Source: Pectobacterium araliae (GTDB lineage: Bacteria; Pseudomonadota; Gammaproteobacteria; Enterobacterales; Enterobacteriaceae). Taken from it: a stretch of DNA of 64,000 nt. Under the pieces are notes generated by a model. The model was given only the letters and a program-made list of their open reading frames with translations. It had not been told where the DNA came from and did not search any database. This document shows, one piece after another, positions 25,981-36,116 of the stretch (within the stretch, counting starts at the first letter, position 1; the number at the start of each line of letters is the position of its first letter). Where the stretch lies: positions 3,038,001 through 3,102,000 of the forward strand of contig NZ_AP028908.1 in the NCBI RefSeq assembly GCF_037076465.1. Direction: 5' to 3'. The position numbers and the translations under genes were made by a program.

Positions 25981-27116
25981 CATTTAAAACTCTCAGCAAT
26001 AAAATGATCCATCGTGACCCAGGCTGGCTCGGTTGGGTGCAGACGATCCCAATTCCAGCCGTTTTGGTAAGGCTGCGCATACATATCAAAATAGCGAACC
26101 TGATTTTCCTCCAGCACCGACCGGATCTGACGATCGACTGGCTGAAATTTCTCGGAATTCTTAATTGCCCACGGATTGATCGGATCGACAATGACGACAA
26201 ACTGCGCATTGCGCGCTTTCAACAGTTTTATCGTCGCGGATAACGCCTCCATTTGCGCAGGAAAAATCGGTGCGTCATCCCACTCTTCCCGCGTTTGATC
26301 GTCTGCAAAAACAGACTTATCCATCCACAGCGTCGCTGCGCTTTGCTGGCGAGATTTATTCAGCTCGTGAGCCTGAGCCAGCTCGCGATCCCAGTCGGGA
26401 ATCACATGGGTGGCGAGTGGATGCGGCCATGGTTGTGTGGGCTGAGGGACAATGCGTAGCATCGCTAACCAGTCGTTTTTTATCAGCTCGCAGAAATTAG
26501 CAAATTGATAACTCACTTCCTGCCAGATAATTTGCGGATCCCAACCATAGACTTTCATTTGGCCGAAAGTTAGATGGCTTATCTCTTCTTTGTCGATATG
26601 TTGTAAGTAATTGACCAGAAAGGATCGCGTCTGGTCGTCCTTCATCAACGGATTGAAAATAGATGCCGGAAAATTGTTGGCAAAAATGGCCGGGGGAATA
26701 CCGTCCGAATAAAAGCTATCGGGCGCAAGCAGCAAAACAACTTTACTGTTAGCGTTAAGATCATTTTTAAAACGTGAAAGCAGTAAAAAATGCGTGACGC
26801 TATCGACATAACTATCGCCATAAGCCACAACCGGACGATGCAGTTGGTTATTAAAATAGTTATAGACCGCGTAATGTTCGTCTTCAGAAGTAGAAACTTC
26901 GGATGCACCAAGAAAGAAAATCGCATTTCCCTGCAAAGCATGAGAAATAGTCGCTATTTTTTCCCTTTGTTCTTTCGGCGTTCCTTCCATGGTGTTTATC
27001 AGCGGTTGGAATGTTAACGCAGGATCAACACTTGTTGCTAGCGGGTGAGCACTAAGAAACAGGATGGCGAGGGTAGCCATCAGGATATGTAGACAGAGAG
27101 TATTTTTTATTTTCAT
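25980..27116 (-). CDS. dltD: DltD-like periplasmic acyl-transfer protein
   Basis: A 378-residue protein with an N-terminal membrane anchor (MKIKNTLCLHILMATLAILF). It has an SGNH-hydrolase-like domain with the Ser in FLGASEVS and the Asp and His in NWDRLHPTEPAW, the DltD catalytic set. DltD moves the aminoacyl group to the final envelope acceptor. Gram-negative bacteria lack teichoic acid; in Bordetella a related locus modifies the cell surface and raises resistance to cationic peptides. I chose ATG 27116 because it begins the anchor; the frame is open for 59 codons more, but with no signal. First gene of the operon. Confidence 0.82.
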   Translation of the reverse strand: MKIKNTLCLHILMATLAILFLSAHPLATSVDPALTFQPLINTMEGTPKEQREKIATISHALQGNAIFFLGASEVSTSEDEHYAVYNYFNNQLHRPVVAYGDSYVDSVTHFLLLSRFKNDLNANSKVVLLLAPDSFYSDGIPPAIFANNFPASIFNPLMKDDQTRSFLVNYLQHIDKEEISHLTFGQMKVYGWDPQIIWQEVSYQFANFCELIKNDWLAMLRIVPQPTQPWPHPLATHVIPDWDRELAQAHELNKSRQQSAATLWMDKSVFADDQTREEWDDAPIFPAQMEALSATIKLLKARNAQFVVIVDPINPWAIKNSEKFQPVDRQIRSVLEENQVRYFDMYAQPYQNGWNWDRLHPTEPAWVTMDHFIAESFK

Positions 27117-27461
27117 TATATAAAGTAAGACTACATGATATTTATTGTTTGAAATTTGTGAATTTTTATCTTCACAGTAAATCGATCCCTGTATTTTTGG
27201 ATTATATACCAGGCTTATCTTCGATGATGAGCGTTGCTGTGTAACGGTATGTACAGTGTTTATGTCCGTCACAATAATCAGATTGGCGACCAAGCAGGAG
27301 AAGGATTTTCAGACCTCTCTTCTTGCTTACGTAGCCCGAATGTGGGGAAGTAGAGGCTCGATAACAGGAGTCTCACCGCACGCGGTTTGGACGTAATGCC
27401 GGGGTGATGGCGTTCAAAAACCGTTGAGCGCTGACCGAGAAAAAAATTAAACGGAGAGTTT
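27117..27461. other. Divergent promoter region of dltD and lipoprotein gene
   Basis: About 345 AT-rich bases. On the minus strand a TATAAT (27206-27201) could be the dltD -10 box, but no good -35 is spaced for it. I looked for PhoP boxes (GTTTA repeats) and found only one half-site. Confidence 0.35.
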
Positions 27462-27662
27462 ATGAAAAATTATCAGGCCACTATCCATCAGCTATTGATT
27501 GCGTCGGTGGCGCTGTTAGTTATCGCCTGTTCATCCAGTACGAAAAAATCCCCCACGGATGAAACGCCGGCATGCATGAAGTACCGTTTAATGATGACAG
27601 CACCTTTACCGCCAGCGGAAACGGTGAGGTTAAAAAATCAGTGTGAGCAATCAAGGCATTAA
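27462..27662 (+). CDS. Small lipoprotein, ChiQ/YbfN-like
   Basis: A 66-residue protein with a lipoprotein signal peptide (IASVALLVIAC, lipobox ending at the Cys of ACSSS). The mature part contains CMKYRLMMTAPLPPAETVRL and ends NQCEQSRH, a pattern of the small YbfN/ChiQ-type enterobacterial lipoproteins as I remember them. ATG follows ACGGAG. Role unknown. Confidence 0.6.
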   Translation: MKNYQATIHQLLIASVALLVIACSSSTKKSPTDETPACMKYRLMMTAPLPPAETVRLKNQCEQSRH

Positions 27663-27872
27663 CGTAATAGCATGTTTTTATCGTGCCGATGATTCAAAAA
27701 AATAAAAAATGCCCTCATCAATAAAGCAAAAAAATAGCGTTCATCATTGAAAATGATCGCTACTCGTTTCAATTCTCCACGTATTCCTCATCGCCGTAGC
27801 ATGTATTACGAAACTTTTGATTTTGTATTCTAAGCGAGCATTGTCATCGGTAATCGAGCCTCTGCCAACGTC

Positions 27873-28392
<520 letters not shown>

Positions 28393-28477
28393 CTATTATA
28401 CACACTCATGGATGATATCTATGTAAAGCCACTCAGCGTGAAGACTGAATGGCTTTTCCCTTTGCTCAACGATGTGG

Positions 28478-28801
28478 CTAACGCGTGTGCATATTAACGC
28501 CTGAGACCTCTTTCCTGAGTTCAATAATTTCCTCAGCCAGCTCACGGCACAACATCGCATTCATCAGGTGATCCTGTGCGTGCACCACGATGAGTTCAAG
28601 GTTGGTTTTTTCCTTACTCTGGTGGCCAATAAATTCGGTCTGGATCAACTGCGCTCGGTTTAGCGCTACCGCCGCCATTTTTAATAGTTCATCGACGTGT
28701 TCCCACTCGCCTCGGCGGGCGGATCTGAGTGCTTCCATTGCGCAGGAACGTGTTTCGCCAGATTTAACAATAAGCTCAATCATCCGCGTATCTACATCCA
28801 T
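28478..28801 (-). CDS. PTS lactose/cellobiose-type IIA component
   Basis: A 107-residue, all-helical EIIA of the Lac/Chb class. LVIVHAQDHLMNAMLCREL-like region (ELIVVHAQDHLMNAMLCREL) holds the His that takes phosphate from HPr. It would pass phosphate to a IIB partner for beta-glucoside or chitobiose uptake, but no IIB, IIC or phospho-glucosidase is next to it. The gene stands alone; its partner must be elsewhere, or it has a regulatory role. Confidence 0.83.
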   Translation of the reverse strand: MDVDTRMIELIVKSGETRSCAMEALRSARRGEWEHVDELLKMAAVALNRAQLIQTEFIGHQSKEKTNLELIVVHAQDHLMNAMLCRELAEEIIELRKEVSGVNMHTR

Positions 28802-29134
28802 TATCCCATCCCCCGAATATCAGTTGCTGTGTCACTTTTCTGTCGGTCAATTAGCCCCAAATTGCAGACAAGCGCACGTGACACCGAAGAGATACGGTGT
28901 ATTTGTTGTATCGCTACTCACAGCCTGCATAGTAAATATAGACGACGAACCAATATTTGTTGCTGTAAATCATGGTGTTATATCTCATATTCGATGAAAT
29001 AAATTTCACCGCGACACCAGCCCATTTTTAACGACGGCTTTATCCCCTTCCACACCACGACACATGCTGGAATAAAGTAATGGGAAAAATATCACATTCA
29101 CCGAAACCTTAATTTAACCTTAAGAAAGAGAAAT
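28802..29134. other. Intergenic region before the iron transporter
   Basis: About 330 bases with short chance frames only. It holds the promoter of the PTS IIA gene (leftward) and the upstream part of the sfuA control region. Nothing else recognised. Confidence 0.4.
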
Positions 29135-29159
29135 AATAATAACTATCATTATTATTATC
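29135..29159. promoter_or_regulatory. Fur box upstream of sfuA
   Basis: The AT-rich stretch contains overlapping matches to the 19-bp Fur consensus: 29135-29153 matches at about 14 of 19 positions, and 29141-29159 at about 13. It lies 126 bases before the sfuA start. Iron-bound Fur would repress the transporter. Confidence 0.65.
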
Positions 29160-29284
29160 GATATGTAGAATCCATTTTCGACTGCCGCTACATCCCTGTC
29201 TGTGTCACTAAAATAATGTGATACGGGGAGTCAATGTCGGCCAGCAATATTCAAACATAACGGGTATTGATAAGGGTAAATACT

Positions 29285-30301
29285 ATGAAGCTTGGTTTTG
29301 GATTACTGAGTTCTGCCGTTTTATTGGCTTCCGGCCTGACTCTCAGCGCATCGGCAAATGCAGCAGAAAACGATGAAGGGATTGTGATTTACAATGCCCA
29401 ACATGAAAACCTTGTAAAATCGTGGGTAGATGGTTTCACCAAAGAAACGGGTATCAAGGTGACGTTGCGCAGCGGCAGCGACACCGAATTAGGCAACCAA
29501 CTGGTGCAGGAAGGGAAATCGTCTCCTGCCGACGTGTTTCTGACCGAAAACTCACCGTCGATGGTGCTGGTCGATAATGCCGATCTCTTTGCTCCGTTGG
29601 ATAAAGCGACCCTTGCGCAGGTCGCGCCTGACTATCGCCCGTCCCACGGACGCTGGATCGGTATTGCCGCGCGATCCACCGTATTTGTCTATAACCCAAC
29701 CAAATTTACCGACGCGCAGCTGCCAAAATCCTTAGCCGATCTGGCGAAGCCAGAATGGAAAGGTCGCTGGGCAGCGTCGCCATCGGGTGCAGATTTTCAG
29801 GCCATCGTCAGCGCCTATCTGGAGCTGAAAGGCGAAAAAGCCACGCAAGAATGGTTGAAGGGCATGAAAGAGAACTTCACTGCCTACAAAGGCAACAGCA
29901 CGGTGATGAAAGCGGTGAATGCAGGTCAGATTGATAGCGGCGTGATCTATCACTATTACCGTTTTGTCGATCAGGCTAAAACTGGTGAAAACAGTAACAA
30001 CACGAAGCTGTACTACTTCAAGCATAAAGATCCGGGCGCGTTCGTCAGTATTTCCGGCGGCGGCGTACTGGCCTCCAGCAAGCACGCCAAAGAGGCGCAA
30101 GCTTTCATTCAGTGGATCACGGGTAAATCTGGTCAGGAAATCTTGCGTACCAACGATGCGTTTGAATATGCCGTTGGCGTCAACGCGGCCTCAAATGACA
30201 AACTGGTTCCGCTGAAAGATCTGGATGCACCGAAAGTTGATGCCGCCAGGCTCAACAGTAAGAAAGTCGTGGATCTGATGACGCAGGCAGGCCTGTTGTA
30301 A
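29285..30301 (+). CDS. sfuA: Ferric iron ABC transporter, periplasmic binding protein
   Basis: A 338-residue FbpA/SfuA-type protein. The signal peptide (MKLGFGLLSSAVLLASGLTL...SANA) is cleaved near residue 29. The mature protein starts ENDEGIVIYNAQHENLV; YHYYRFVDQA carries the adjacent Tyr pair typical of iron ligands. It binds Fe3+ in the periplasm and delivers it to SfuB/SfuC. ATG 29285 follows AAGGG; an in-frame TTG upstream is not needed. A Fur box lies upstream and an intercistronic hairpin follows, so the binding protein can be made in excess. Confidence 0.92.
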   Translation: MKLGFGLLSSAVLLASGLTLSASANAAENDEGIVIYNAQHENLVKSWVDGFTKETGIKVTLRSGSDTELGNQLVQEGKSSPADVFLTENSPSMVLVDNADLFAPLDKATLAQVAPDYRPSHGRWIGIAARSTVFVYNPTKFTDAQLPKSLADLAKPEWKGRWAASPSGADFQAIVSAYLELKGEKATQEWLKGMKENFTAYKGNSTVMKAVNAGQIDSGVIYHYYRFVDQAKTGENSNNTKLYYFKHKDPGAFVSISGGGVLASSKHAKEAQAFIQWITGKSGQEILRTNDAFEYAVGVNAASNDKLVPLKDLDAPKVDAARLNSKKVVDLMTQAGLL

Positions 30302-30339
30302 CGGATTGATGGTAATACGCAGATTGTAATGATAGCGCC

Positions 30340-30366
30340 TTCGTCAGGGCGTTTAGCCCTGACGAA
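30340..30366 (+). promoter_or_regulatory. Intercistronic hairpin between sfuA and sfuB
   Basis: TTCGTCAGGGC (30340-30350) and GCCCTGACGAA (30356-30366) form a perfect 11-bp stem with a 5-base loop and no T run. It probably protects the sfuA message 3' end or slows read-through into sfuB. Confidence 0.7.
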
Positions 30367-30440
30367 TCATCACGAGAATGGCCGCTCAACGCGATTTTAC
30401 CGTCTAAGAATATCGTCCTGACGAGGCAACTACAGGCAGT

Positions 30441-32018
30441 ATGACAAACGTTAGCTACAGCAAAATAACCACCTTTCCCGCATCCTCTCCGCCATTACGT
30501 AAACCTGTCGCGGTGCTCACGATCGTCGCTTTAGTGTTATCCCTATTGGGCTTCGTTCCGCTGGGCTTTGTGATTGGCGTCAGTATTGATACCGGCTGGG
30601 AAACGGCTCGTGCTCTGTTATTCCGTCCACGCGTCGGCGAACTCCTGGCAAATACCGTACTGCTGGTTGTCCTGACGCTACCGATTTGTACGGTGCTGGG
30701 CGTACTGTTGGCCTGGCTGACGGAACGGACTACTCTGCCTGCCCGACGCCTGTGGTCACTGCTGCTCACTGCCCCGCTGGCGATCCCCGCGTTCGTACAA
30801 AGCTACGCCTGGATCAGCGCTGCGCCCAGCCTGCATGGCCTTCCGGCTGGCGTATTTTTATCCGTCGTCGCTTACTTACCGTTTATTTATTTACCCTGCG
30901 CCGCGATGCTACGGCGTCTTAACCCGGCGCTGGAAGATGTCGCCGCCACACTGGGCGTGCCTCCCGTTACCGTATTTTTCCGCGTGGTGTTGCCGCAGCT
31001 AAAACTGGCTATTGGCGGCGGGCTGCTGCTGATTGCCCTGCACCTGCTGGCGGAGTATGGCCTGTTCGCGATGATCCGCTTCGATACCTTTACTACCGCA
31101 ATTTTCGATCAGTTTCAGTCAACGTTTAATGGTCCGGCGGCCAACATGCTAGCCGGCGTGCTGGCGTTGCTGTGTCTGTTTCTGCTGTGTGCGGATGCCC
31201 GCATGCGAGGTGTCACGCGCTATGCGCATGTGGGGTCTGGCGCGCCGCAGGTTGTTACACCGATACCTTTGTCGCCGCGTTCTCTCGCGCTGGCGCTACT
31301 GTTGCTGACAACGCTCGTGCTGCTAACGCTCGGCGTACCTTTTATTACACTATTTCGCTGGCTAGGGTTTGGCGGCTGGGAAGTGTGGCTACGCCGTGAA
31401 CTGTTTGATGCCTTTAGGCAGACCATGACGCTGGCGCTGGGCGGTGCTGCACTCACGACGCTGGCGACGATCCCGATGGCCTGGCTGACCATTCGTCACC
31501 CCAATCGCCTGTATCGATTTTTGGAAGGATGCAATTACATTACCAGTTCTCTGCCAGGCATCGTCGTCGCACTGGCGCTGGTGACCACCACCATTCACAT
31601 CACCAGGCCGCTCTATCAGACCGAGTTTACCGTGCTGTTAGCTTATCTGTTGATGTTCATGCCACGGGCGATGGTTAATCTGCGCGCTGGCATCGCACAG
31701 GCACCAGTAGAGTTGGAACAGGTTGCTGCCAGCCTGGGTCGCTCCCCTTTGCGGACGTTAATGACCGTGACCATCCGGCTGGCTGCGCCCGGCGTCGCGA
31801 CGGGGGCAACGCTCGTGTTTCTGGCGATCGTCAATGAGTTAACCGCCACGCTGTTGCTGGCACCGAACGGCACACGCACGCTGGCGACCGGATTTTGGGC
31901 GCTCACCAGTGAGATCGATTATCCTGCGGCGGCACCCTATGCACTTATTCTGATCTTACTGTCACTACCGTGGACCTGGTTTCTCTACACGCAATCACAA
32001 AAAATGGCGGGGCTGTAA
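30441..32018 (+). CDS. sfuB: Ferric iron ABC transporter, permease
   Basis: A 525-residue inner-membrane protein made of two fused permease halves with about 12 membrane segments, as in FbpB/SfuB. Each half has an ATPase-contact (EAA) loop: [20 protein letters not shown] near residue 175 and [20 protein letters not shown] near 425. It carries Fe3+ across the inner membrane. sfuC starts 2 bases after its stop. Confidence 0.92.
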   Translation: MTNVSYSKITTFPASSPPLRKPVAVLTIVALVLSLLGFVPLGFVIGVSIDTGWETARALLFRPRVGELLANTVLLVVLTLPICTVLGVLLAWLTERTTLPARRLWSLLLTAPLAIPAFVQSYAWISAAPSLHGLPAGVFLSVVAYLPFIYLPCAAMLRRLNPALEDVAATLGVPPVTVFFRVVLPQLKLAIGGGLLLIALHLLAEYGLFAMIRFDTFTTAIFDQFQSTFNGPAANMLAGVLALLCLFLLCADARMRGVTRYAHVGSGAPQVVTPIPLSPRSLALALLLLTTLVLLTLGVPFITLFRWLGFGGWEVWLRRELFDAFRQTMTLALGGAALTTLATIPMAWLTIRHPNRLYRFLEGCNYITSSLPGIVVALALVTTTIHITRPLYQTEFTVLLAYLLMFMPRAMVNLRAGIAQAPVELEQVAASLGRSPLRTLMTVTIRLAAPGVATGATLVFLAIVNELTATLLLAPNGTRTLATGFWALTSEIDYPAAAPYALILILLSLPWTWFLYTQSQKMAGL

Positions 32019-32020
32019 TC

Positions 32021-33061
32021 ATGTTGGAACTTCATCGCGTCAGTAAAAGCTTCAACGGACGCACCGTGCTGTCTGACATTCGTTTAACGTTAGAAAATAG
32101 CCGCCGCACGGCGATTGTCGGCCCGTCCGGTTCAGGAAAGACCACCCTGCTGCGCCTGATCGCCGGGTTCGAAAAGCCAGATACTGGCGTTATTACGCTA
32201 AACGGGCAAACGCTCTGCGATAACGGGCTGTCCATTCCTGGCCATCAGCGCGGAATCGGCTACGTTCCGCAGGACGGCGCGCTGTTCCCGCATCTCTGTA
32301 TCGCAGACAACATCGCCTTTGGGCTAAAAGGCACAAAAGCGGAAAAACAAAAACGCGTAGATGAGCTGATGGCGCTGGTTTCCCTTCCCACACATTTACA
32401 GCGGCACTCGCCGCACGAAATTTCCGGTGGTCAACAGCAGCGTGTCGCACTGGCTCGCGCACTGGCGCAGCGCCCTGCATTGATGCTGCTGGATGAACCG
32501 TTTTCCGCCCTGGATACCGGACTGCGTGCCGCCACCCGTAAAACGGTGATGGACGTCTTGCAGCAGGCTAACGTAGCGTCGATTCTGGTGACCCACGATC
32601 AGGGGGAAGCGCTGTCTTTTGCCGATCGGGTCGTCGTGATGCGCGACGGTCAGCTGTCGCAATCGGGTTCGCCATGGACGCTCTACCACCAGCCCAATAG
32701 TGAAGACATCGCCACCTTTCTCGGTGAAACGCTGATTCTCGACGCACAGATTGACAACGGTCAGGCTGATTGCCTGCTTGGGCGCATCACGGTGGATCAT
32801 CCAGCCGTAAGCGGTCGGGCAAGAATCATGCTCAGGCCGGAGCAGATAACGCTTCAGGATACCGAAACAACGGGCACGACGCCCATTCGCGCCACCATCC
32901 GTAACGTCGAGTTTTCCGGCTTTGTCTCTACGCTGACGCTCTGCATCCACAACGCAGAAGCCGATGTCATTGAACTGAAAACCGTCAGCCACGCCGCTTT
33001 CACCCTCGGCCAACAGGTTAGCCTAAGCGTGACTGGTGCTGCACACGTTTTCAGTCAGTAA
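32021..33061 (+). CDS. sfuC: Ferric iron ABC transporter, ATP-binding protein
   Basis: A 346-residue ABC ATPase. Walker A GPSGSGKTT, signature SGGQQQR, Walker B LMLLDEPFSALD and switch His in LVTHDQGEA are all present. A regulatory TOBE-type C-terminal domain starts near residue 240. ATG 32021 lies just after the sfuB stop; a longer frame back to 31970 overlaps sfuB and lacks a good site. Completes the sfuABC operon. Confidence 0.93.
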   Translation: MLELHRVSKSFNGRTVLSDIRLTLENSRRTAIVGPSGSGKTTLLRLIAGFEKPDTGVITLNGQTLCDNGLSIPGHQRGIGYVPQDGALFPHLCIADNIAFGLKGTKAEKQKRVDELMALVSLPTHLQRHSPHEISGGQQQRVALARALAQRPALMLLDEPFSALDTGLRAATRKTVMDVLQQANVASILVTHDQGEALSFADRVVVMRDGQLSQSGSPWTLYHQPNSEDIATFLGETLILDAQIDNGQADCLLGRITVDHPAVSGRARIMLRPEQITLQDTETTGTTPIRATIRNVEFSGFVSTLTLCIHNAEADVIELKTVSHAAFTLGQQVSLSVTGAAHVFSQ

Positions 33062-33201
33062 TCGGTGATGCGTCCAATTAGTAGAAATAGGTGAACAATA
33101 CGATTGGAGTTACTACCGCTAATGTCATCAACGGCAGCGCAAATGGCAGGAACGTCTACACTTATCCTCAGTCATCTCTCTGGCTAAGGATGGGAAGGAC
33201 A

Positions 33202-34749
33202 ATGAAGGTCAGCACGCGCGACAGAGCCAGCCACTACCAGATGCCACTGCAAAAATTGATGATTGTATTTATGCTTTTCATCATCACCACTGTCGTGGCG
33301 CTGAACGGATGGGCGGTATTCAATTCTCACCAACAGCTTATTGATTCCACTGAACGAAACGCCAAAAATCTGTCGTTGTCGTTGGCACGCCATGCAGAAG
33401 ATACTTTTTTACAAGTCGACATCCTGTTACAGGATTTACAAGAGCGTATCGACAAAGATGGCTTATCACCCGCACAAATAATCAGGCTCGGCGATATTTT
33501 AAAAAACAGAAAAGCCACGCTGCCACAGCTACACGGTATCTTTATCTATGATGAAAAAGGCGAGTGGCTGGTCAATTCCGGGGTCGCTAAACCCGCACAG
33601 GCTAACAACGCTGACAGAGAGTATTTCAAATATCATCAGAGCAATGTCAGCAAAGACTTGCACATCGGCAGCGTGATTCAAAGCCGCTCCACCGGTGATT
33701 TGATCATTCCAGTCTCCATGCGTATCAATAAGCAGGATGGCAGCTTTAACGGCGTGCTGCTCGCTACCCTCTCGTTGAACTATTTCAAACAGTATTATGG
33801 CTACTACTCCATGGGGAATATGGACGTACTCGCCATTCTGCTTTCTGATGGACGAATCCTGTACGGCCGCCCTTACGACGATTCGTACATTAACCGTAAT
33901 GTGTCCAACGGCCCGCTGTTTTCAGAACACTTGAAACAGTCCGAAAGCGGAACGGCGACGTTTATCTCTACGCTCGACCACATCGAGCGGATTTACGGTT
34001 ACACAAAATTAAAGCGTTACCCCATCGTCATCGCCGCGGGTTTCGATCTTGAATTGGTTCTCAGTAAATGGCGAACGGACAGTCTGGTCTACGGTGTCAT
34101 TACGCTCATTCTGTTGTTCACTATTACCCTGCTCGGCCTGATCGTACTGCGGCAGATTCGCATGAATTTAAAAAATCAGATCGATTTAACCATCGTGCGT
34201 GATGAGCTGACGTCGGTTAACCACACCTTGCAAACGCTGGCATTGTTCGATGGCTTGACGGGCTTAGCCAACCGCCGTCAGTTCGACATTTTCTTGCAAC
34301 AGACCTTAATGCAGGTTGCAGAAACACGGCAGTGCATGGCGCTGATCATGATGGATGTCGACGCCTTCAAGAAATATAACGATCACTATGGGCATGTGGC
34401 CGGCGATGAGTGCCTGCGCAAGATTGGTAACATTCTGGGTAATATGCCAAGACGTAAAGAAGATTTAGTCGCCCGCTATGGCGGTGAAGAGTTCGCCATC
34501 ATCATAACCGATACCGACAAGCAAGGTGCCACTACGCTTGCTCAGCGTGCTCTGGATTTAGTACGCGCGGAAAAAATCCCACATGAAATGACGCTGTTCC
34601 CAGAGAAAATCGTCACCATTAGCGCTGGTGTCTATGTATTCTGCGTCGATAACCCACCACCAACAGCGGCATCCGTTGTCGATATTGCCGATGCCGCATT
34701 GTATCGTGCCAAACATAGCGGTAAAAATCGGTTCGAGATCAGTGAATAG
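33202..34749 (+). CDS. Membrane diguanylate cyclase with periplasmic sensor domain
   Basis: A 515-residue protein. One membrane segment (KLMIVFMLFIITTVVALNGW) opens a periplasmic dCACHE-like sensor of about 250 residues (IFIYDEKGEWLVNSGV, then ADREYFKYHQ). A second membrane segment at about residues 300-320 leads to a GGDEF domain with RYGGEEF. The RKED five residues before it fits the RxxD product-inhibition site. It makes cyclic di-GMP in response to an outside signal. ATG 33202 has GGAAGG upstream; ATG 33190 is an alternative. It stands alone after the iron transporter. Confidence 0.88.
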   Translation: MKVSTRDRASHYQMPLQKLMIVFMLFIITTVVALNGWAVFNSHQQLIDSTERNAKNLSLSLARHAEDTFLQVDILLQDLQERIDKDGLSPAQIIRLGDILKNRKATLPQLHGIFIYDEKGEWLVNSGVAKPAQANNADREYFKYHQSNVSKDLHIGSVIQSRSTGDLIIPVSMRINKQDGSFNGVLLATLSLNYFKQYYGYYSMGNMDVLAILLSDGRILYGRPYDDSYINRNVSNGPLFSEHLKQSESGTATFISTLDHIERIYGYTKLKRYPIVIAAGFDLELVLSKWRTDSLVYGVITLILLFTITLLGLIVLRQIRMNLKNQIDLTIVRDELTSVNHTLQTLALFDGLTGLANRRQFDIFLQQTLMQVAETRQCMALIMMDVDAFKKYNDHYGHVAGDECLRKIGNILGNMPRRKEDLVARYGGEEFAIIITDTDKQGATTLAQRALDLVRAEKIPHEMTLFPEKIVTISAGVYVFCVDNPPPTAASVVDIADAALYRAKHSGKNRFEISE

Positions 34750-34915
34750 CGAGATCAATAGGCGCATATGCCCTAAATAATTCGAGTCACGCAGCCAACG
34801 TGAGGAATGACGGGTATAGAAATAATTAATATTGATGCAATACCTGACAGCACACGCAGGTTCTGACAAAATAGCGGCCATCCCCCCTATTTCAAATTGA
34901 TGGGTCTCATCTCAG

Positions 34916-35779
34916 ATGGCAGCAAAGATTATTGATGGTAAAACGATTGCGCAGCAGGTCAAAGACGAAGTTGCCGCACGAGTCACGCAGCGTTTAGCTG
35001 AAGGAAAACGCGCGCCGGGTCTGGCTGTTGTACTGGTCGGCGATAATCCAGCGTCACAAATCTATGTCGCCAGCAAGCGTAAGGTATGTGAAGAAGTCGG
35101 TTTTATCTCCCGCTCTTATGATTTACCCATCACCACCACGGAATCAGAGCTGTTGGCGGTGATCGATCAGCTCAACGCCGACCAGACGATTGACGGTATT
35201 CTGGTTCAGCTTCCGCTGCCTGAAGGTATCGATAATACAAAGGTGATTGAACGTATCGCTCCAAGTAAAGATGTTGATGGCTTCCACCCTTACAACGTGG
35301 GTCGTCTGTGCCAACGCGCTCCACTGCTGCGCGCCTGTACGCCACGCGGCATCATCACGCTGCTGGAGCGTTACAATATAGACACCTTCGGGCTGAATGC
35401 CGTTGTGGTCGGCGCGTCCAATATTGTTGGCCGTCCGATGAGTCTGGAACTGTTGCTGGCGGGTTGTACCACCACCGTTACGCATCGTTTTACCAAAAAT
35501 CTGCGCCACCATGTTGAGAACGCCGACCTATTGGTTGTCGCCGTGGGCAAGCCGGGCTTCATCCCTGGCGAATGGATCAAACCGGGCGCCATCGTGCTGG
35601 ACGTGGGTATCAACCGTCTGGAAAGTGGTAAAGTGGTTGGCGATGTGGAATTTGAAACGGCACAGGAAAACGCGTCTTACATCAGCCCCGTACCGGGCGG
35701 CGTCGGCCCGATGACCGTTGCCACTCTGATTCAAAACACGCTACAGGCGTGCGAAGAGTATCATGACCACGCCGAATGA
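34916..35779 (+). CDS. folD: Methylenetetrahydrofolate dehydrogenase/cyclohydrolase
   Basis: A 287-residue bifunctional folate enzyme that interconverts methylene-, methenyl- and formyl-tetrahydrofolate with NADP. Signatures: [19 protein letters not shown], the nucleotide site [13 protein letters not shown], and [16 protein letters not shown]. Catalytic Lys lies in [13 protein letters not shown]. Start ATG 34916 gives the usual length. ybcJ follows as in E. coli. Confidence 0.96.
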   Translation: MAAKIIDGKTIAQQVKDEVAARVTQRLAEGKRAPGLAVVLVGDNPASQIYVASKRKVCEEVGFISRSYDLPITTTESELLAVIDQLNADQTIDGILVQLPLPEGIDNTKVIERIAPSKDVDGFHPYNVGRLCQRAPLLRACTPRGIITLLERYNIDTFGLNAVVVGASNIVGRPMSLELLLAGCTTTVTHRFTKNLRHHVENADLLVVAVGKPGFIPGEWIKPGAIVLDVGINRLESGKVVGDVEFETAQENASYISPVPGGVGPMTVATLIQNTLQACEEYHDHAE

Positions 35780-35811
35780 TTGGCGAGCCAAACACCGATA
35801 AGCAGGAATTT

Positions 35812-36024
35812 ATGGCAACCTTTAATCTTGAAAAACATCCGCACGTTGAACTGTGCGATCTCTTAAAATTGCTGGGTTGGAGTGAAAGTGGCGCAACAGC
35901 CAAACTGGCTATCGCCGCAGGCAACGTGACCGTTGACGGCCAGACGGAAACGCGCAAGCGCTGCAAAATCGTCGCCGGGCAAACCGTTCAGTTCAATGGC
36001 GAGAAGGTAACCATCGCCGAGTAA
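35812..36024 (+). CDS. ybcJ: S4-type RNA-binding protein YbcJ
   Basis: A 70-residue protein nearly the same as E. coli YbcJ (ATFNLEKHPHVELCDLLKLL, then TRKRCKIVAGQTVQFNGEKV). It has an S4-like RNA-binding fold. ATG 35812 follows AGCAGGA; a longer frame from 35776 adds residues absent in the family. It follows folD and ends in a shared terminator. Confidence 0.92.
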   Translation: MATFNLEKHPHVELCDLLKLLGWSESGATAKLAIAAGNVTVDGQTETRKRCKIVAGQTVQFNGEKVTIAE

Positions 36025-36047
36025 TCCTTACCACGTCGATGATGCCG

Positions 36048-36083
36048 AAAAAAAGCCCGCGATTTATACTCTGCGGGCTTTTT
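36048..36083. terminator. Bidirectional terminator between ybcJ and cysS
   Basis: AAAAAGCCCGC and GCGGGCTTTTT pair around a 12-base loop. It serves both convergent genes. Confidence 0.88.
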
Positions 36084-36116
36084 GTTGACTGAAAGTGTGT
36101 TGGCTGAGAGAAAAGA

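Noticed and set aside
27294..27461. PhoP or PmrA box for the dlt operon
   Set aside because: No two properly spaced half-sites could be found, despite the plausible link with peptide resistance.
31970..32020. Longer N-terminus for sfuC
   Set aside because: It overlaps sfuB and lacks a start signal; ATG 32021 just after the sfuB stop is standard for the operon.
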